64,000 nucleotides of DNA from Echinicola shivajiensis (GTDB lineage Bacteria; Bacteroidota; Bacteroidia; Cytophagales; Cyclobacteriaceae). Position 1 is the stretch's first letter, and every line of letters starts with the position of its first letter. The position numbers were made by a program, and so were the translations under genes. Shown here piece after piece: positions 63,668 through 64,000 of the stretch. The stretch lies in contig NZ_JAHHZM010000001.1 of the NCBI RefSeq assembly GCF_018642165.1, positions 806,001 to 870,000 of the forward strand, read 5' to 3'. Under the pieces are notes generated by a model. It was not told where the DNA came from. It ran no database searches and saw only the letters and a list, made by a program, of their open reading frames with translations.

Positions 63668-64000
63668 CATCGTCCCAAACCTGACCAAAGCCGGGATCAT
63701 TATAATAGGGTATATTGTGACATTTTTCTTTACAAACTTCCTCATAAAAAAAATAGTGCTAAAGAACAAAAAAGACACTGACATAGACAGGGACGGGAAA
63801 ATAGACGAAACTGATAAGAAAATCATCAGAGATGGTTATATCATCGGAAAATGCGAAAACATCATCATACTAACCTTTGTGCTTGCAGGGGAGATCACAG
63901 GGCTTGCTTTGATATTTGCGGCTAAAAACCTAGCAAGGCAAAAAGCCATCAATGACAATGCCGGCTTTTTCCTGGCCGGAACAATGGTAAATTTCACAAC
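63642..64000 (+). CDS. Membrane protein partner of SatD (C-terminus off window)
   Basis: The frame starts with ATG at 63642 inside the end of the SatD gene and stays open to the right edge (119 codons). It shows a transmembrane helix at about residues 15-37 (AGIIIIGYIVTFFFTNFLI), then an acidic loop DTDIDRDGKIDETDKK reminiscent of calcium-binding EF-hand/dockerin loops, then a second helix (IIILTFVLAGEITGLALIF). It is probably the membrane component encoded with SatD. The family was not recognised further. Confidence 0.8.
   Translation, partial: MEFFTNNIDIVPNLTKAGIIIIGYIVTFFFTNFLIKKIVLKNKKDTDIDRDGKIDETDKKIIRDGYIIGKCENIIILTFVLAGEITGLALIFAAKNLARQKAINDNAGFFLAGTMVNFT

Noticed and set aside
1-64000. 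CRISPR array, tRNA/rRNA genes, retron or complete insertion sequence
   Set aside because: None seen: no regular spacer-repeat arrays, no cloverleaf or rRNA-like stretches, and no transposase, integrase or reverse transcriptase among the translated frames.

Overview
The window looks like chromosomal DNA of a marine-type, polysaccharide-degrading member of the Bacteroidota, probably order Cytophagales (Cyclobacterium/Echinicola/Algoriphagus-like). The basis is protein content: SusC/SusD pairs, FecR/ECF regulators, lipoproteins with acidic residues after the lipidated cysteine, long-form IspG, and promoter boxes of the TAnnTTTG type. No marker gene in the window fixes the genus.

Region 1 (1-43.3 kb) is a large glycan/glycoprotein utilisation region. 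It holds three ECF sigma - FecR anti-sigma - STN-domain SusC - SusD units, all on the minus strand: unit C (6222 to the left edge), unit B (33473-20589) and unit A (43235-34893). Unit B carries a second SusC/SusD pair. Units A and B each end with a DUF1735 + F5/8 type C lipoprotein and a hairpin terminator. Between B and C are secreted or surface enzymes. On the minus strand lie a VCBS/ASPIC protein, a DUF5077-DUF3472 protein and a metzincin-like peptidase, the last two also ending in F5/8 type C domains. On the plus strand lie a sulfatase, a PNGase F-like deglycosylase and a vanadium-haloperoxidase/PAP2-like protein. A PQQ-type beta-propeller lipoprotein is divergent from the sulfatase. The inferred job is sensing, deglycosylating, desulfating and importing a sulfated glycan or glycoprotein, with each SusC signalling through its FecR to its sigma factor.

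Region 2 (43.4-60.6 kb) is mostly housekeeping: GTP cyclohydrolase I and a 6-pyruvoyl-tetrahydropterin synthase-like enzyme, two unrelated L,D-transpeptidase-type proteins, KdsA/KdsC for Kdo synthesis, a GNAT-nitrilase fusion, an MscS channel, an outer-membrane barrel protein, LeuS, a SlyD-like FKBP, and a minus-strand cluster (SDR, IspG, small membrane protein, MmcQ/YjbR, ABC ATPase).

Region 3 (60.6-64 kb) is AT-rich accessory DNA. It has a decayed HNH nuclease, two poorly characterised proteins, a direct repeat on each side of them, and a SatD-family gene with an elaborate promoter/operator, followed by a membrane-protein gene that runs off the right edge.

No tRNA, rRNA, CRISPR array, intact insertion sequence or riboswitch was recognised. 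Domain calls come from reading the translations by eye, without database searches.
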